A stretch of 64,000 nucleotides of DNA from assembly GCF_020687765.1 (NCBI RefSeq), contig NZ_JAJEWJ010000001.1:868001-932000 (forward strand). Reading direction: 5' to 3'. How positions within the stretch are numbered: position 1 is the first letter of the stretch; each line of letters opens with the position of its first letter. Below are positions 52,230 through 60,621 of the stretch, piece after piece. The stretch is from Sphingobacterium sp. FBM7-1 (GTDB lineage Bacteria > Bacteroidota > Bacteroidia > Sphingobacteriales > Sphingobacteriaceae). Made by a program: the position numbers and the translations under genes. Below the pieces are notes generated by a model. It was not told the DNA's origin, did not search any database, and saw only the letters and a program-made list of their open reading frames with translations.

Positions 52230-52877
52230 TTATTCCTGTCCCGTCCAAACAGCAGGATCTCTACGCCATTTCTCTAATAGCGCTACATCCGACTCTAGTA
52301 CATATCCATTATTCACGGCTACTTGGATAAGCGCTTCGTAATTACATAAGCTAAAAAATGGGCATTTCGCTTCCGCAAAGTTCGCTACCGCTTCATCAAA
52401 CCCATACGTAAAAATAGACACCAGCCCCACCACATTACATCCCGCGGCGCGCAAAGCTTCTACAGCTTGTAAACTACTCTTTCCGGTAGAAATAAGGTCT
52501 TCCACCACCACTACACGCTGGCCACTCACCACTTCACCTTCAATTTGATTTTGACGGCCATGATCTTTCGCACTACTGCGAACATACGTGAACGGCAAGC
52601 CGAGATCTTGGGCAATCAGCACCCCCTGAGGTATTCCCGCTGTCGCAACACCTGAAATCATTTCTACCGTACCGAACTCTTCCTGAATAAGCTGTGATAG
52701 CTGTTGGCGAATATAGGTTCGGATGGCCGGATGCGACAGGGTAACCCGATTATCACAATAAATTGGCGACTTCCAACCTGATGCCCATGTAAAAGGGTTT
52801 TTAGGTTGTAATTTTATTGCTTTAATTTGCAATAAGGATTCAGCAATTTTTTGTTCAACCTCATTTAAATTATTCAT
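52230..52877 (-). CDS. pyrE: Orotate phosphoribosyltransferase
   Basis: 215 residues. It joins orotate to PRPP to form OMP in pyrimidine synthesis. The PRPP motif VVVVEDLISTGKSSLQAVEAL is near residue 120, and the catalytic loop RSSAKDHGRQNQIEG is intact. Its ATG overlaps the ATG of the divergent NUDIX gene (shared bases 52876-52877). A TAAATTTG box ends 4 bases before the pyrE ATG and lies inside the NUDIX coding region. Confidence 0.96.
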   Translation of the reverse strand: MNNLNEVEQKIAESLLQIKAIKLQPKNPFTWASGWKSPIYCDNRVTLSHPAIRTYIRQQLSQLIQEEFGTVEMISGVATAGIPQGVLIAQDLGLPFTYVRSSAKDHGRQNQIEGEVVSGQRVVVVEDLISTGKSSLQAVEALRAAGCNVVGLVSIFTYGFDEAVANFAEAKCPFFSLCNYEALIQVAVNNGYVLESDVALLEKWRRDPAVWTGQE

Positions 52878-53484
52878 GGCGCAAATTTATAAAATTTATA
52901 TGAACGAATCTCAGCTTATTTTGGCTGATTTTCTCCCCAAGAAACTACCTAACATTCAAACGATTGGTTTACAAGAGATTGATCTTGAAAAACTTTCTTT
53001 AGCCTCCAAACACAAAACAACAAAAGGTAGCATTTATCTTTATATACATCCCGATATCAACAGCATTTTTAAATCCATCTCGCAGCAGGTTGAAATCATC
53101 AAAGCCGCCGGAGGTTTGGTAAAAAATGGAGAAGGAGCGTATTTATTTATACACCGCCTAGGGAAATGGGATTTACCCAAAGGCAAAGTAGAAAATAATG
53201 AAAAGATGAAAGCAGCGGCAGTCCGCGAGGTGGAAGAAGAATGTGGTATCCGAATAGATTATTTGGGGCCAAAACTCCACACGACATATCATACCTATAT
53301 GATGCGTGGAAAGTTGGTGCTCAAACAAACGAACTGGTACGAAATGGGCGTAAACAAATCCCCTAAGTTAACACCACAAAAAGAAGAAGACATCACGGAC
53401 GCACGCTGGATCAGTAAAGACGATTTCAAAATGGTGCTAGACAACACCTACCCCATGATAACGCAGCTTATTCAGAAAATATAA
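52876..53484 (+). CDS. NUDIX hydrolase
   Basis: 202 residues. The NUDIX box is complete: GKVENNEKMKAAAVREVEEE followed by CGI, near residues 111-133, with REVEEE providing metal ligands. The N-terminal strand block (YKIYMNESQLILAD) is typical of the Bacteroidota subfamily and supports the start at 52876, although Met9 (52900) is possible. Substrates of such enzymes are nucleoside diphosphates linked to another group, for example dinucleoside polyphosphates; the specific one is unknown. Confidence 0.9.
   Translation: MAQIYKIYMNESQLILADFLPKKLPNIQTIGLQEIDLEKLSLASKHKTTKGSIYLYIHPDINSIFKSISQQVEIIKAAGGLVKNGEGAYLFIHRLGKWDLPKGKVENNEKMKAAAVREVEEECGIRIDYLGPKLHTTYHTYMMRGKLVLKQTNWYEMGVNKSPKLTPQKEEDITDARWISKDDFKMVLDNTYPMITQLIQKI
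52882..52889 (-). promoter_or_regulatory. TAnnTTTG promoter box of pyrE
   Basis: Minus strand TAAATTTG, 4 bases before the pyrE ATG and inside codons 3-5 of the NUDIX gene. Confidence 0.5.
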
Positions 53485-53501
53485 TATACGCCCACATAAA
53501 A

Positions 53502-53531
53502 AATGGAGGTATCGTTCGGAATACCTCCATT
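53502..53531 (-). terminator. Terminator of the Spy-like gene
   Basis: AATGGAGGTAT / ATACCTCCATT with an 8-base loop. Leftward reading is followed by T6. It also marks the end of the convergent NUDIX gene. Confidence 0.75.
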
Positions 53532-53568
53532 ACAAACATAAAACTAAACTACACATAAAACCTCAATA

Positions 53569-54042
53569 TTAACCTTCCGAATTATCGACCTTCGGTATCT
53601 GGTTTTCTATCGGCAATTGCTTTCTAAACTCTCTACGCTGCCCCCTATACTTACCTGTACGCCGTTGAGCATAACGTTCTTTAAGTTGCTCTTGCTGTTC
53701 CGGTGTAAGTATAGCTCCTATCCGTTTCTGCGTATTTTTCATATCTTCGTGCCACTCGGCCTGCCTTTTTTTCATTTCTTCACGATGAGTTGCTGTTCGC
53801 TTTGCATAGTCCAATTGAAGCGCATACATCTCGGCGCGCTGCCCCTCACTCAACGTCAATTTTTCATCTAACTGATCGGTTTTCTGCAAAGCAATTTCTT
53901 CCGGTGTACGACGATCGAACTTCTTTTCCATCCTAGGCTTACGATCTTTATGGATCGGACGTTTCGTGTCTATTTTTTCCTGTGCAAATGTTGCCAAACT
54001 AATCCCCGTAAACAACGCTGCTAATGTGAATACCTTTTTCAT
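53569..54042 (-). CDS. Spy/DUF4890-like exported protein
   Basis: 157 residues. A signal peptide (to about residue 20, TFAQ) is followed by a very basic helical protein with two LTxxQ-type motifs (LTLSEGQR near 64 and LTPEQQEQL near 113), as in Spy/CpxP-like periplasmic proteins. Around them are long charged helices (REEMKKRQAEWHEDMKN). An envelope-stress chaperone role is plausible by analogy. Monocistronic. Confidence 0.75.
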   Translation of the reverse strand: MKKVFTLAALFTGISLATFAQEKIDTKRPIHKDRKPRMEKKFDRRTPEEIALQKTDQLDEKLTLSEGQRAEMYALQLDYAKRTATHREEMKKRQAEWHEDMKNTQKRIGAILTPEQQEQLKERYAQRRTGKYRGQRREFRKQLPIENQIPKVDNSEG

Positions 54043-54224
54043 CTTTTACAATTTAATTAAAATTTTATTTCCTACTCCGTATCGCTCTGTTTGTATAAGG
54101 ATAGATTCCAAAAAGAAAGAAACGTTTAATACTGGGCCGTTAAATAGTGTTAACACTAAAAAGAATGGCTAGAAAAAAAATAAAGATTTTAAAATCAGTC
54201 ACTTTGAAAAAACAGAAAAAAATA

Positions 54225-54257
54225 TTTTTGGAAAACCTAAAACATCTCCTATATTTG
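54225..54257 (+). promoter_or_regulatory. Promoter of tRNA-Leu
   Basis: TTTTTG (54225-54230), 19-base spacer, TATATTTG (54250-54257). The predicted start is about 20 bases before the tRNA. Confidence 0.75.
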
Positions 54258-54281
54258 CAACGTCAAACAAGGACACAGCAC

Positions 54282-54363
54282 GCCCAGCTGGCGGAATTGG
54301 TAGACGCGTTGGTCTCAAACACCAATATCTTCGGATGTGCCGGTTCGACTCCGGCGCTGGGTA
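54282..54363 (+). tRNA. tRNA-Leu (anticodon CAA)
   Basis: The 82-base cloverleaf has acceptor GCCCAGC / GCTGGGT (closing G-U) with discriminator A. The D arm is GCGGAATTGGTAGACGC, and the anticodon loop is CTCAAAC with CAA at 54316-54318. The long variable arm ATC-TTCG-GAT is typical of leucine tRNAs, and the T arm contains GGTTCGACTCC. The 3' CCA is not encoded. A terminator follows directly. Confidence 0.97.
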
Positions 54364-54368
54364 CTTTT

Positions 54369-54405
54369 AAAAGAGCGAGCTGGTCACGGTTCGCTCTTTT
54401 TGCTT
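54369..54405 (+). terminator. Terminator of tRNA-Leu
   Basis: AAAAGAGCGA / TCGCTCTTTT, a 10-bp stem with a 12-base loop and T run. Confidence 0.8.
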
Positions 54406-54660
54406 AAAAACCCTATTTGAACGACATAGACACACCCTTGACACGGATGTTTTATTAACTCACGCTGAAAGTTGTGCAGACATTGTGCAGACATAATTTT
54501 CGGCTATGGTGAAATCTAACTCATCCGAACACATGTTCAAATTTTCAGCCAAGCTAACTCAACAATTGGGAACATTTCCATATTTCCCAAAACAATTTCC
54601 GCTCTCAAAGGTTATAATTACGGCTTCTCTACACTTGAGAGGCATTTCTCCTGCATCATT
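54406..54660. other. Gene-free interval after tRNA-Leu with an 11-bp tandem repeat
   Basis: No convincing gene is seen in these 255 bases. TTGTGCAGACA occurs twice back to back (54472-54482 and 54483-54493). The position directly behind a tRNA gene is a common integration site, but no integrase or copy of the tRNA 3' end is seen in the window. Confidence 0.35.
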
Positions 54661-56904
54661 ATGAAAAATAAATACATGTATAAAAAGAGAACGATAATTA
54701 TTTCTAATCGGTTGCCGATACGTATTGAAAAACAAGAAGGTGAACTTAAATTTATTCCGAGCGAAGGAGGGTTAGCAACAGGCTTAGGATCCATTTATAA
54801 AAAAGAAAACAACATATGGATCGGGTGGCCAGGATACATACCCGAGTCTGAAGAAGAAAAACAAATCATTAAGGAAAAACTAAAAGACCTCAATCTTATT
54901 CCCGTTTTTCTTACCGAAGAACAAATAGAAGGATACTACGAAGGATTTTCCAACGAGGTTCTTTGGCCAATCTTCCATTATCGTTTATCATATGCCGTTT
55001 ACCGCCAAGAGAACTGGCAGTATTACAAAGAAGTAAATCAAACATTCTGCGATACCATCCGAGCGCAGCAACCCGATGCGAGAGATGAAATTTGGATACA
55101 TGATTACCAATTGATGCTACTTCCCAAGCTGATTCGTCAAAACGACGAGAAAATATCCATCGGTTATTTCCAACATATCCCCTTCCCTCCTGACGAGATT
55201 TTCCGATGCATACCGTGGCGGAACGAATTATTAGAGGGCTTACTGGGAGCAGACCTTATCGCATTTCATACTTATAACGACACGCAGCACTTCTTGAGTG
55301 CCTGCACCCACATTATAGGCCTTACCATAAAGAACAATTCGCTACAGGTGGGAGACCGAAGCGTATATGTAGAAGTCTTCCCAATGGGGATAGATTACCA
55401 TAAGTTCAGTGTGTTGGCAGAAAGCCCCGAAGTTCACGACCTAGGGAAATCCATAAAAGAGCAATATCAAAACCGCAAGATCATCCTCTCTATCGACCGA
55501 CTGGACTACAGTAAAGGCATCCTAGAACGCCTACATGCCTTCGAACACTTTTTGATCAACTGGCCGGAATACGAAAATGAGGTCGTACTCTACATGCTGG
55601 TCGTCCCGTCTCGAGATACCGTACCCCAATACAAACTACTACGCGACGAGATCGATCGGATGGCTGGCCATATTAATGCGGTCTACGGTACAAACGAATG
55701 GACGCCTATTGCATATTATTACAACACCTATCCGGTTGAACAGCTGTCTGCACTCTATACGACAGCTGATATATGTTTAGTCACTTCCCTTCGAGATGGG
55801 ATGAATCTCGTGTGTAAAGAGTATATTGCGAGTAAAGAAAATCGCTTGGGGGTACTCATCCTGAGCGAACTAGCCGGAGCTTCCAAAGAACTTTTAGACG
55901 CCATACAAGTCAATCCCAACGCGATCGATGAAATCAGCAGAGCCATTGCGCAAGCCTTGCAGATGCCTGTGGAGGAACAACGGACGCGCATGGACGCCAA
56001 TATCGAAATTGTTAAAAAATTCAATATCAACCACTGGGTAAAAGTGTTTTTTAACCGGCTACGCGAAATCAAAACTATTCAAAAAAATGAAATGTCGCGC
56101 AAAGTACGGGACGAAATCCGAGAAACTATTTTTAGTGCTTACCAAAACAGCAAAAAACGACTTTTCTTCCTTGATTATGATGGCACCCTAATTGGCTTTC
56201 ATAAAGACGCCGACGCGGCCGCTCCGACAACAGGTTTGTACAGCATTCTGGAAAAACTACAATCGGATGATGCTAACCAGATCGTTATTATCAGCGGACG
56301 TCCACGCGAAACATTGGAACGTTGGTTTGGCGGCAAGGACTATTTTTTGGTAGCTGAACATGGCGCATGGACGAACTATCCGGCCCATCAATGGATTCCA
56401 CGGTCACAACTGTCCACCCGCTGGAAAATACCAGTAAAACATATCATGTCCAAATTTGCCAACCTCACCGCCGGCGCTTCGGTAGAGGAAAAAACATACT
56501 CTTTGGCATGGCATTACAGAAAAGCACAACAGGGGCTAGGACAGCTGCGCTCACAAGAACTCGTCGATGCCTTGCGTTACCTCATTCCACATCACGGATT
56601 GCAACTCCTTCAGGGCGATAAAGTTATTGAAGTAAAAAACGGAGAAGTCAATAAAGGGATGGCGGCACTCGAAATCGTCAACGACTACAATCCCGACTTC
56701 ATATTCGCTATCGGAGATGATGTAACCGATGAAGACATGTTTATCGAACTTCCTACCAACGCATTTACCGTCAAAGTCGGGAATAAAAAATCAGAAGCAC
56801 AATTTTATGTAGAAAACCAAGAAGACGCGGTGAGACTCATTCACTATTTTGTAGAACAGATTGAATCGCAACCTCAGGAAAGCACGCTAAACATTAAACA
56901 ATAA
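54661..56904 (+). CDS. Trehalose-6-phosphate synthase/phosphatase fusion
   Basis: 747 residues with two domains. The N-terminal GT20 synthase (about 8-480) joins UDP-glucose (or another NDP-glucose) to glucose 6-phosphate. Its motifs are the G-loop SEGGLATGL, IHDYQLMLLP, QHIPFPPDEIF, SIDRLDYSKGI and SLRDGMNLVCKEY. The C-terminal HAD phosphatase (about 495-740) has FLDYDGTLIGF, IISGRPRETLERW and IGDDVTDEDMF. The product is trehalose, a stress solute. The GH15 hydrolase gene starts 5 bases downstream. Met6 (MYKKRT) is an alternative start. Confidence 0.95.
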   Translation: MKNKYMYKKRTIIISNRLPIRIEKQEGELKFIPSEGGLATGLGSIYKKENNIWIGWPGYIPESEEEKQIIKEKLKDLNLIPVFLTEEQIEGYYEGFSNEVLWPIFHYRLSYAVYRQENWQYYKEVNQTFCDTIRAQQPDARDEIWIHDYQLMLLPKLIRQNDEKISIGYFQHIPFPPDEIFRCIPWRNELLEGLLGADLIAFHTYNDTQHFLSACTHIIGLTIKNNSLQVGDRSVYVEVFPMGIDYHKFSVLAESPEVHDLGKSIKEQYQNRKIILSIDRLDYSKGILERLHAFEHFLINWPEYENEVVLYMLVVPSRDTVPQYKLLRDEIDRMAGHINAVYGTNEWTPIAYYYNTYPVEQLSALYTTADICLVTSLRDGMNLVCKEYIASKENRLGVLILSELAGASKELLDAIQVNPNAIDEISRAIAQALQMPVEEQRTRMDANIEIVKKFNINHWVKVFFNRLREIKTIQKNEMSRKVRDEIRETIFSAYQNSKKRLFFLDYDGTLIGFHKDADAAAPTTGLYSILEKLQSDDANQIVIISGRPRETLERWFGGKDYFLVAEHGAWTNYPAHQWIPRSQLSTRWKIPVKHIMSKFANLTAGASVEEKTYSLAWHYRKAQQGLGQLRSQELVDALRYLIPHHGLQLLQGDKVIEVKNGEVNKGMAALEIVNDYNPDFIFAIGDDVTDEDMFIELPTNAFTVKVGNKKSEAQFYVENQEDAVRLIHYFVEQIESQPQESTLNIKQ

Positions 56905-56909
56905 TTTAT

Positions 56910-58721
56910 ATGGACGAGAAAACAAAAAGACATCGATATAACTCGGGCATTATCGGGAACTGTGCCTATATAGCCCACATCGAACAGGATACAAACATTA
57001 ACTGGTTATGTTGGCCTTCTTTTCAAGACTCCTTTGTATTTGGAGGCTTATTGGATGAATCGCTTGGCGGAACATTCCGCATATCCCCCCACGAAGAAAC
57101 GATCAACAGCCGACAATACTATCTAGAGAACACTAATATTATGCGGACTGAAATAGAAACGAAAGATGGTGTTTATCAGGTTACCGATTTCGCACCCCGT
57201 TTCGAACAGTACGAACGTTACTTCAAACCGCTAACACTGATCCGGAAAGTCGAACCTATGCGGGGCAACCCCAAGATCCGTGTGATATGTGAACCAACAT
57301 ACGAATATGGGAGCAAAGCTTTTCACAAATACCGGGGAAGCAACCATGTGCAATTCGAAATGGAGCATATCAAAATCCGATTAGCAACCAATATGCCGAT
57401 CAGTCATTTTTTCGATGACAATACCCATGTGCTAAGCCAACCTATTTACTTAATATTTACTTATGGCAGCCCCTTCGAAGCACCTATCGCCCGCACAGCA
57501 GAAGATTTCCTCATCCGAACAAAAGAATACTGGTATAAATGGGTAAAGAATGCATCCATACCGGCATTCTACCAAAAAGAAGTTATCCGATCTGCGCTGA
57601 CCCTTAAATTGCACCAGTACGAAGATACAGGCGCCATCATCGCAGCAAGTACAACCAGCCTGCCAGAATATCCCGGCGCCGGACGAAATTGGGATTACCG
57701 ATTTTGTTGGCTGCGCGATAGCTATTACGTATTAACAGCACTTAGCCATTTGGGGCAGTTTGAAGAAATGGAAAAATACGCATCCTATATTGCTAATATT
57801 ACACAAAATGACACCGGTAGACTACAGCCGTTGTATGGCATTATGGGCGAATCTGATCTAAAAGAATATACAATTCCTTACCTGACAGGCTATCAGGGAA
57901 ATAAACCCATCCGTGTCGGCAACCAAGCCTCCGAACACATCCAAAACGATGTATACGGCCAGGCGCTGATTGCTTTACTCCCCCTGTTTTCGGATCACCG
58001 CTTCCGACATCAGAACCTGCACGCTGCAAAAGCCTGGACAGCCCTCATTCTTCAAAAAATGTCGCAAACCATCGATGAAAAAGATGCAGGGATATGGGAG
58101 TTCAGAAATTTCCAAAACAGACATTGCTATTCCAACCTTTTTCAGTGGGCTGGTGCCACGGCCGCGCTAAAAATCGCAAAACAATACGGCTTTGAAGACA
58201 TAGAGCAACAAGCCGGAACCATACGCGCACAGGCCGAAAAGCATATAGAAAGCTGTTACGATCCAGAAAAACAAGTATACACCAATGCGAGTGAAAGCCA
58301 GAGCCTGGACGCCTCTACCCTCCAGCTCATCATGATGAACTACTTGGACCCAGCATCGGAGAAGGCGAAGAAACACCTCGAACAATTAGAACGGGAATTA
58401 AAAGGCAAACACGGACTATTTTATCGTTATTTGCATAAGGACGACTTCGGAAAACCAAAATCAACCTTTCTCGTTTGTGCATTCTGGTATGTAGAGGCCT
58501 TAGCCTGCGTCGGTCGATTAGAAGAAGCCCAGGAAGTATTTAAAAAGCTATTGTCGTTCGGCAATCACCTCATGCTTTTCAGTGAGGATGTACATGAAGA
58601 TGACGGCTCACAATGGGGTAATTTTCCACAGGCCTATAGTCACGTCGGGCTGATAAACGCAGCTTATCGCATCGCGGTCAAATTAGATAAGCCCACTTTC
58701 TTTGACAGCTTATACGAATAA
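56910..58721 (+). CDS. Glycoside hydrolase family 15 protein (trehalase or glucoamylase-like)
   Basis: 603 residues. The N-terminal beta-sandwich (about 1-220) precedes the (alpha/alpha)6 barrel. The GH15 signature GRNWDYRFCWLRDSYYVL is near residue 258. Family members remove glucose from alpha-glucans or split trehalose. No signal peptide is seen, so it should be cytoplasmic. The 5-base gap to the trehalose synthase fusion makes trehalose turnover the most likely role, by context only. Confidence 0.9.
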   Translation: MDEKTKRHRYNSGIIGNCAYIAHIEQDTNINWLCWPSFQDSFVFGGLLDESLGGTFRISPHEETINSRQYYLENTNIMRTEIETKDGVYQVTDFAPRFEQYERYFKPLTLIRKVEPMRGNPKIRVICEPTYEYGSKAFHKYRGSNHVQFEMEHIKIRLATNMPISHFFDDNTHVLSQPIYLIFTYGSPFEAPIARTAEDFLIRTKEYWYKWVKNASIPAFYQKEVIRSALTLKLHQYEDTGAIIAASTTSLPEYPGAGRNWDYRFCWLRDSYYVLTALSHLGQFEEMEKYASYIANITQNDTGRLQPLYGIMGESDLKEYTIPYLTGYQGNKPIRVGNQASEHIQNDVYGQALIALLPLFSDHRFRHQNLHAAKAWTALILQKMSQTIDEKDAGIWEFRNFQNRHCYSNLFQWAGATAALKIAKQYGFEDIEQQAGTIRAQAEKHIESCYDPEKQVYTNASESQSLDASTLQLIMMNYLDPASEKAKKHLEQLERELKGKHGLFYRYLHKDDFGKPKSTFLVCAFWYVEALACVGRLEEAQEVFKKLLSFGNHLMLFSEDVHEDDGSQWGNFPQAYSHVGLINAAYRIAVKLDKPTFFDSLYE

Positions 58722-58740
58722 GAGGTGGCTAAGCCACCTC
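58722..58740. terminator. Hairpin at the convergent gene ends
   Basis: GAGGTGGCT / AGCCACCTC separated by one base, overlapping the last codons and stop of the regulator gene. There is no long T tract, so termination is uncertain. Confidence 0.4.
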
Positions 58741-59418
58741 AAATTTATATCCTACTCCTTTTACGGTCGAAACATAATGGTCTCCAATTTTTTCTCGGAG
58801 TTTACGAATGTGTACATCGATAGTACGGTTCGTCACCACCACGGAATCCTCCCAGATCGCTTTTAGAATTTGTTCCCGGGTGAAAACTTTATTAGGTTTT
58901 GAAGCAAGCAGATAGAGTAATTCAAACTCTTTTTTCGCTAACACGATTTTCTCTTCATCCCGATAAACCAAAAAGGAATCCCGATCAATAACTAAATCCA
59001 GAATTTCCAGTTTATCGACCTGATCTACACCTGATTCGGTATTATTACGCCTTAATATTGCATTAATACGGCTCATCAAGGCCCTCGGCTTAATTGGCTT
59101 CGCAATATAATCGTCAGCACCTACATTGAATCCGGCGATTTCAGAATATTCTTCGCTACGCGCGGTAAGAAACACCATAAACGTTTGCTTAAACTCCGGC
59201 ATAGCACGCATAATACGACACGCTTCAATACCATCCATTTCAGGCATCATCACATCCAAAATGATTAAATCCGGATTAACCTGCTTGGCAACTTCAATCC
59301 CTTCTTTACCATTATATGCCTGATAAACCTGATAGCCTTCTTTTGTAAGACTATATGATATTAATTCGACGATATCACGCTCATCATCTACCACTAGTAT
59401 TTTTTGATTGGCATTCAT
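58729..59418 (-). CDS. OmpR/PhoB-type response regulator
   Basis: 229 residues. The receiver domain has Asp11-Asp12, phosphoacceptor Asp55 (ILDVMMPEMDG) and Lys in IAKPIKP. The winged-helix DNA-binding domain (about 135-229) contains LAKKEFELLYLLASKPNKVFTREQIL and TNRTIDVHIRKLREKIGDHY. No kinase gene is adjacent in the window, so it is an orphan here. It is convergent with the trehalose genes. Confidence 0.95.
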   Translation of the reverse strand: MNANQKILVVDDERDIVELISYSLTKEGYQVYQAYNGKEGIEVAKQVNPDLIILDVMMPEMDGIEACRIMRAMPEFKQTFMVFLTARSEEYSEIAGFNVGADDYIAKPIKPRALMSRINAILRRNNTESGVDQVDKLEILDLVIDRDSFLVYRDEEKIVLAKKEFELLYLLASKPNKVFTREQILKAIWEDSVVVTNRTIDVHIRKLREKIGDHYVSTVKGVGYKFEVA

Positions 59419-59513
59419 TATTGTTTTTTTGCTAAAATATGTACTAAATGGTAAAACAACGTTAAAGATATGTTATCAAATTGTTAATCAGTTAACATTT
59501 CTTCAATATATTC

Positions 59514-60608
59514 TTAATTTAAAGTGTTTTGCAAAAATTCGGCAAGAGCCTTACCACGTAAATTTTTTGCTAAAATATTTCCGTCGGGATCTAACAGGTA
59601 AGATGCCGGAATAGCTTTTATACGATAATCCAGAACGAGGTCAGAACTCCAGGCCTGCAAATCCGAAACTTGTGTCCATTCCAATCTGTCAGCTTCAATA
59701 GCACGCATCCAGCTCCCTGGATTATTATCCAACGAAACCCCCAACACGGTAAATCCTTTATCTTTAAACTCGTTATACTGTTGCACAATATTCGGATTTT
59801 CCTGTCTACAAGGCGCACACCATGACGCCCAAAAATCGACCAACACATACTGCCCCCGAAAGTCAGAAAGTTTTACGGTTTTGTTATTCGGTGTAAAAGA
59901 AACAATCTCCGGAGCAGGTTGCCCTACCGCCAGACGTTTTAACTTGCTCGCTTCTTCCTTAAATTGCGATACGTAGCGATTATCGACAAATTCATGTTCA
60001 ATCTCATCAGCATACGCAATAATTTCCTCTTCAGCAATTTCCGGATCCAACGTACTGATCGCATAGAACCCTGCTAAATTTTTATTTTGTTCCGCAAAAG
60101 CTACGGCCTGCTTCGTATAGACAGATAACTTCAATTTGAATTCCGTGAGGTAATCAAAGCGTAAACTTTCGATCTCCTCCGCAGATTTATTTAAGGTCGC
60201 TTTCGCAAACGCACCCTGTAAAGAATCTTGCACAAACTCCTTTTGACGCTGATAAGGAGCAAAATCCTTTAAAGCAGTAGTCAATGCCGAACCTTCTACC
60301 TGATAATCCTCCGGCTGATGCATATCAGCGACGAATTGTAGTGGTTCCCCAGGTGTCAAAATAACCGGAAATTTATTATTGCCAACCACAACAGAAAGCA
60401 AGCGGGGTTGCGAAGCCTGACGCTCAAACTTAAATTTATATCCGTCTGCAAGGAAAACAGAATCCAATTTTCTATCTCCTTCATAAAATGAAACGACCTT
60501 TACATTTCCCGGGTTATCGATGTGTCCCGATATATGAATTACGTCATCTTTCGCACAGGCCACACATAATGCAACCCATACGAGCAGTAAACCAACCGTT
60601 CTCTTCAT
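59514..60608 (-). CDS. TlpA-like thiol-disulfide oxidoreductase, lipoprotein
   Basis: 364 residues from the ATG at 60608. The longer frame (to 60719) overlaps alaS and lacks a leading signal. A signal peptide with lipobox CVAC puts the lipid-modified Cys near residue 18. A DUF4369-like N-terminal beta domain (about 25-120) and helical region lead to the thioredoxin fold with WCAPC in FWASWCAPCRQEN near residue 260. Such proteins reduce or oxidise envelope disulfides in Bacteroidota. It follows alaS by 13 bases on the same strand. Confidence 0.88.
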   Translation of the reverse strand: MKRTVGLLLVWVALCVACAKDDVIHISGHIDNPGNVKVVSFYEGDRKLDSVFLADGYKFKFERQASQPRLLSVVVGNNKFPVILTPGEPLQFVADMHQPEDYQVEGSALTTALKDFAPYQRQKEFVQDSLQGAFAKATLNKSAEEIESLRFDYLTEFKLKLSVYTKQAVAFAEQNKNLAGFYAISTLDPEIAEEEIIAYADEIEHEFVDNRYVSQFKEEASKLKRLAVGQPAPEIVSFTPNNKTVKLSDFRGQYVLVDFWASWCAPCRQENPNIVQQYNEFKDKGFTVLGVSLDNNPGSWMRAIEADRLEWTQVSDLQAWSSDLVLDYRIKAIPASYLLDPDGNILAKNLRGKALAEFLQNTLN

Positions 60609-60621
60609 GTTTATTATTTTT

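Noticed and set aside
54147..54407. 86-residue ORF over the tRNA-Leu
   Set aside because: It covers the tRNA and its terminator and is an accident of the frame.
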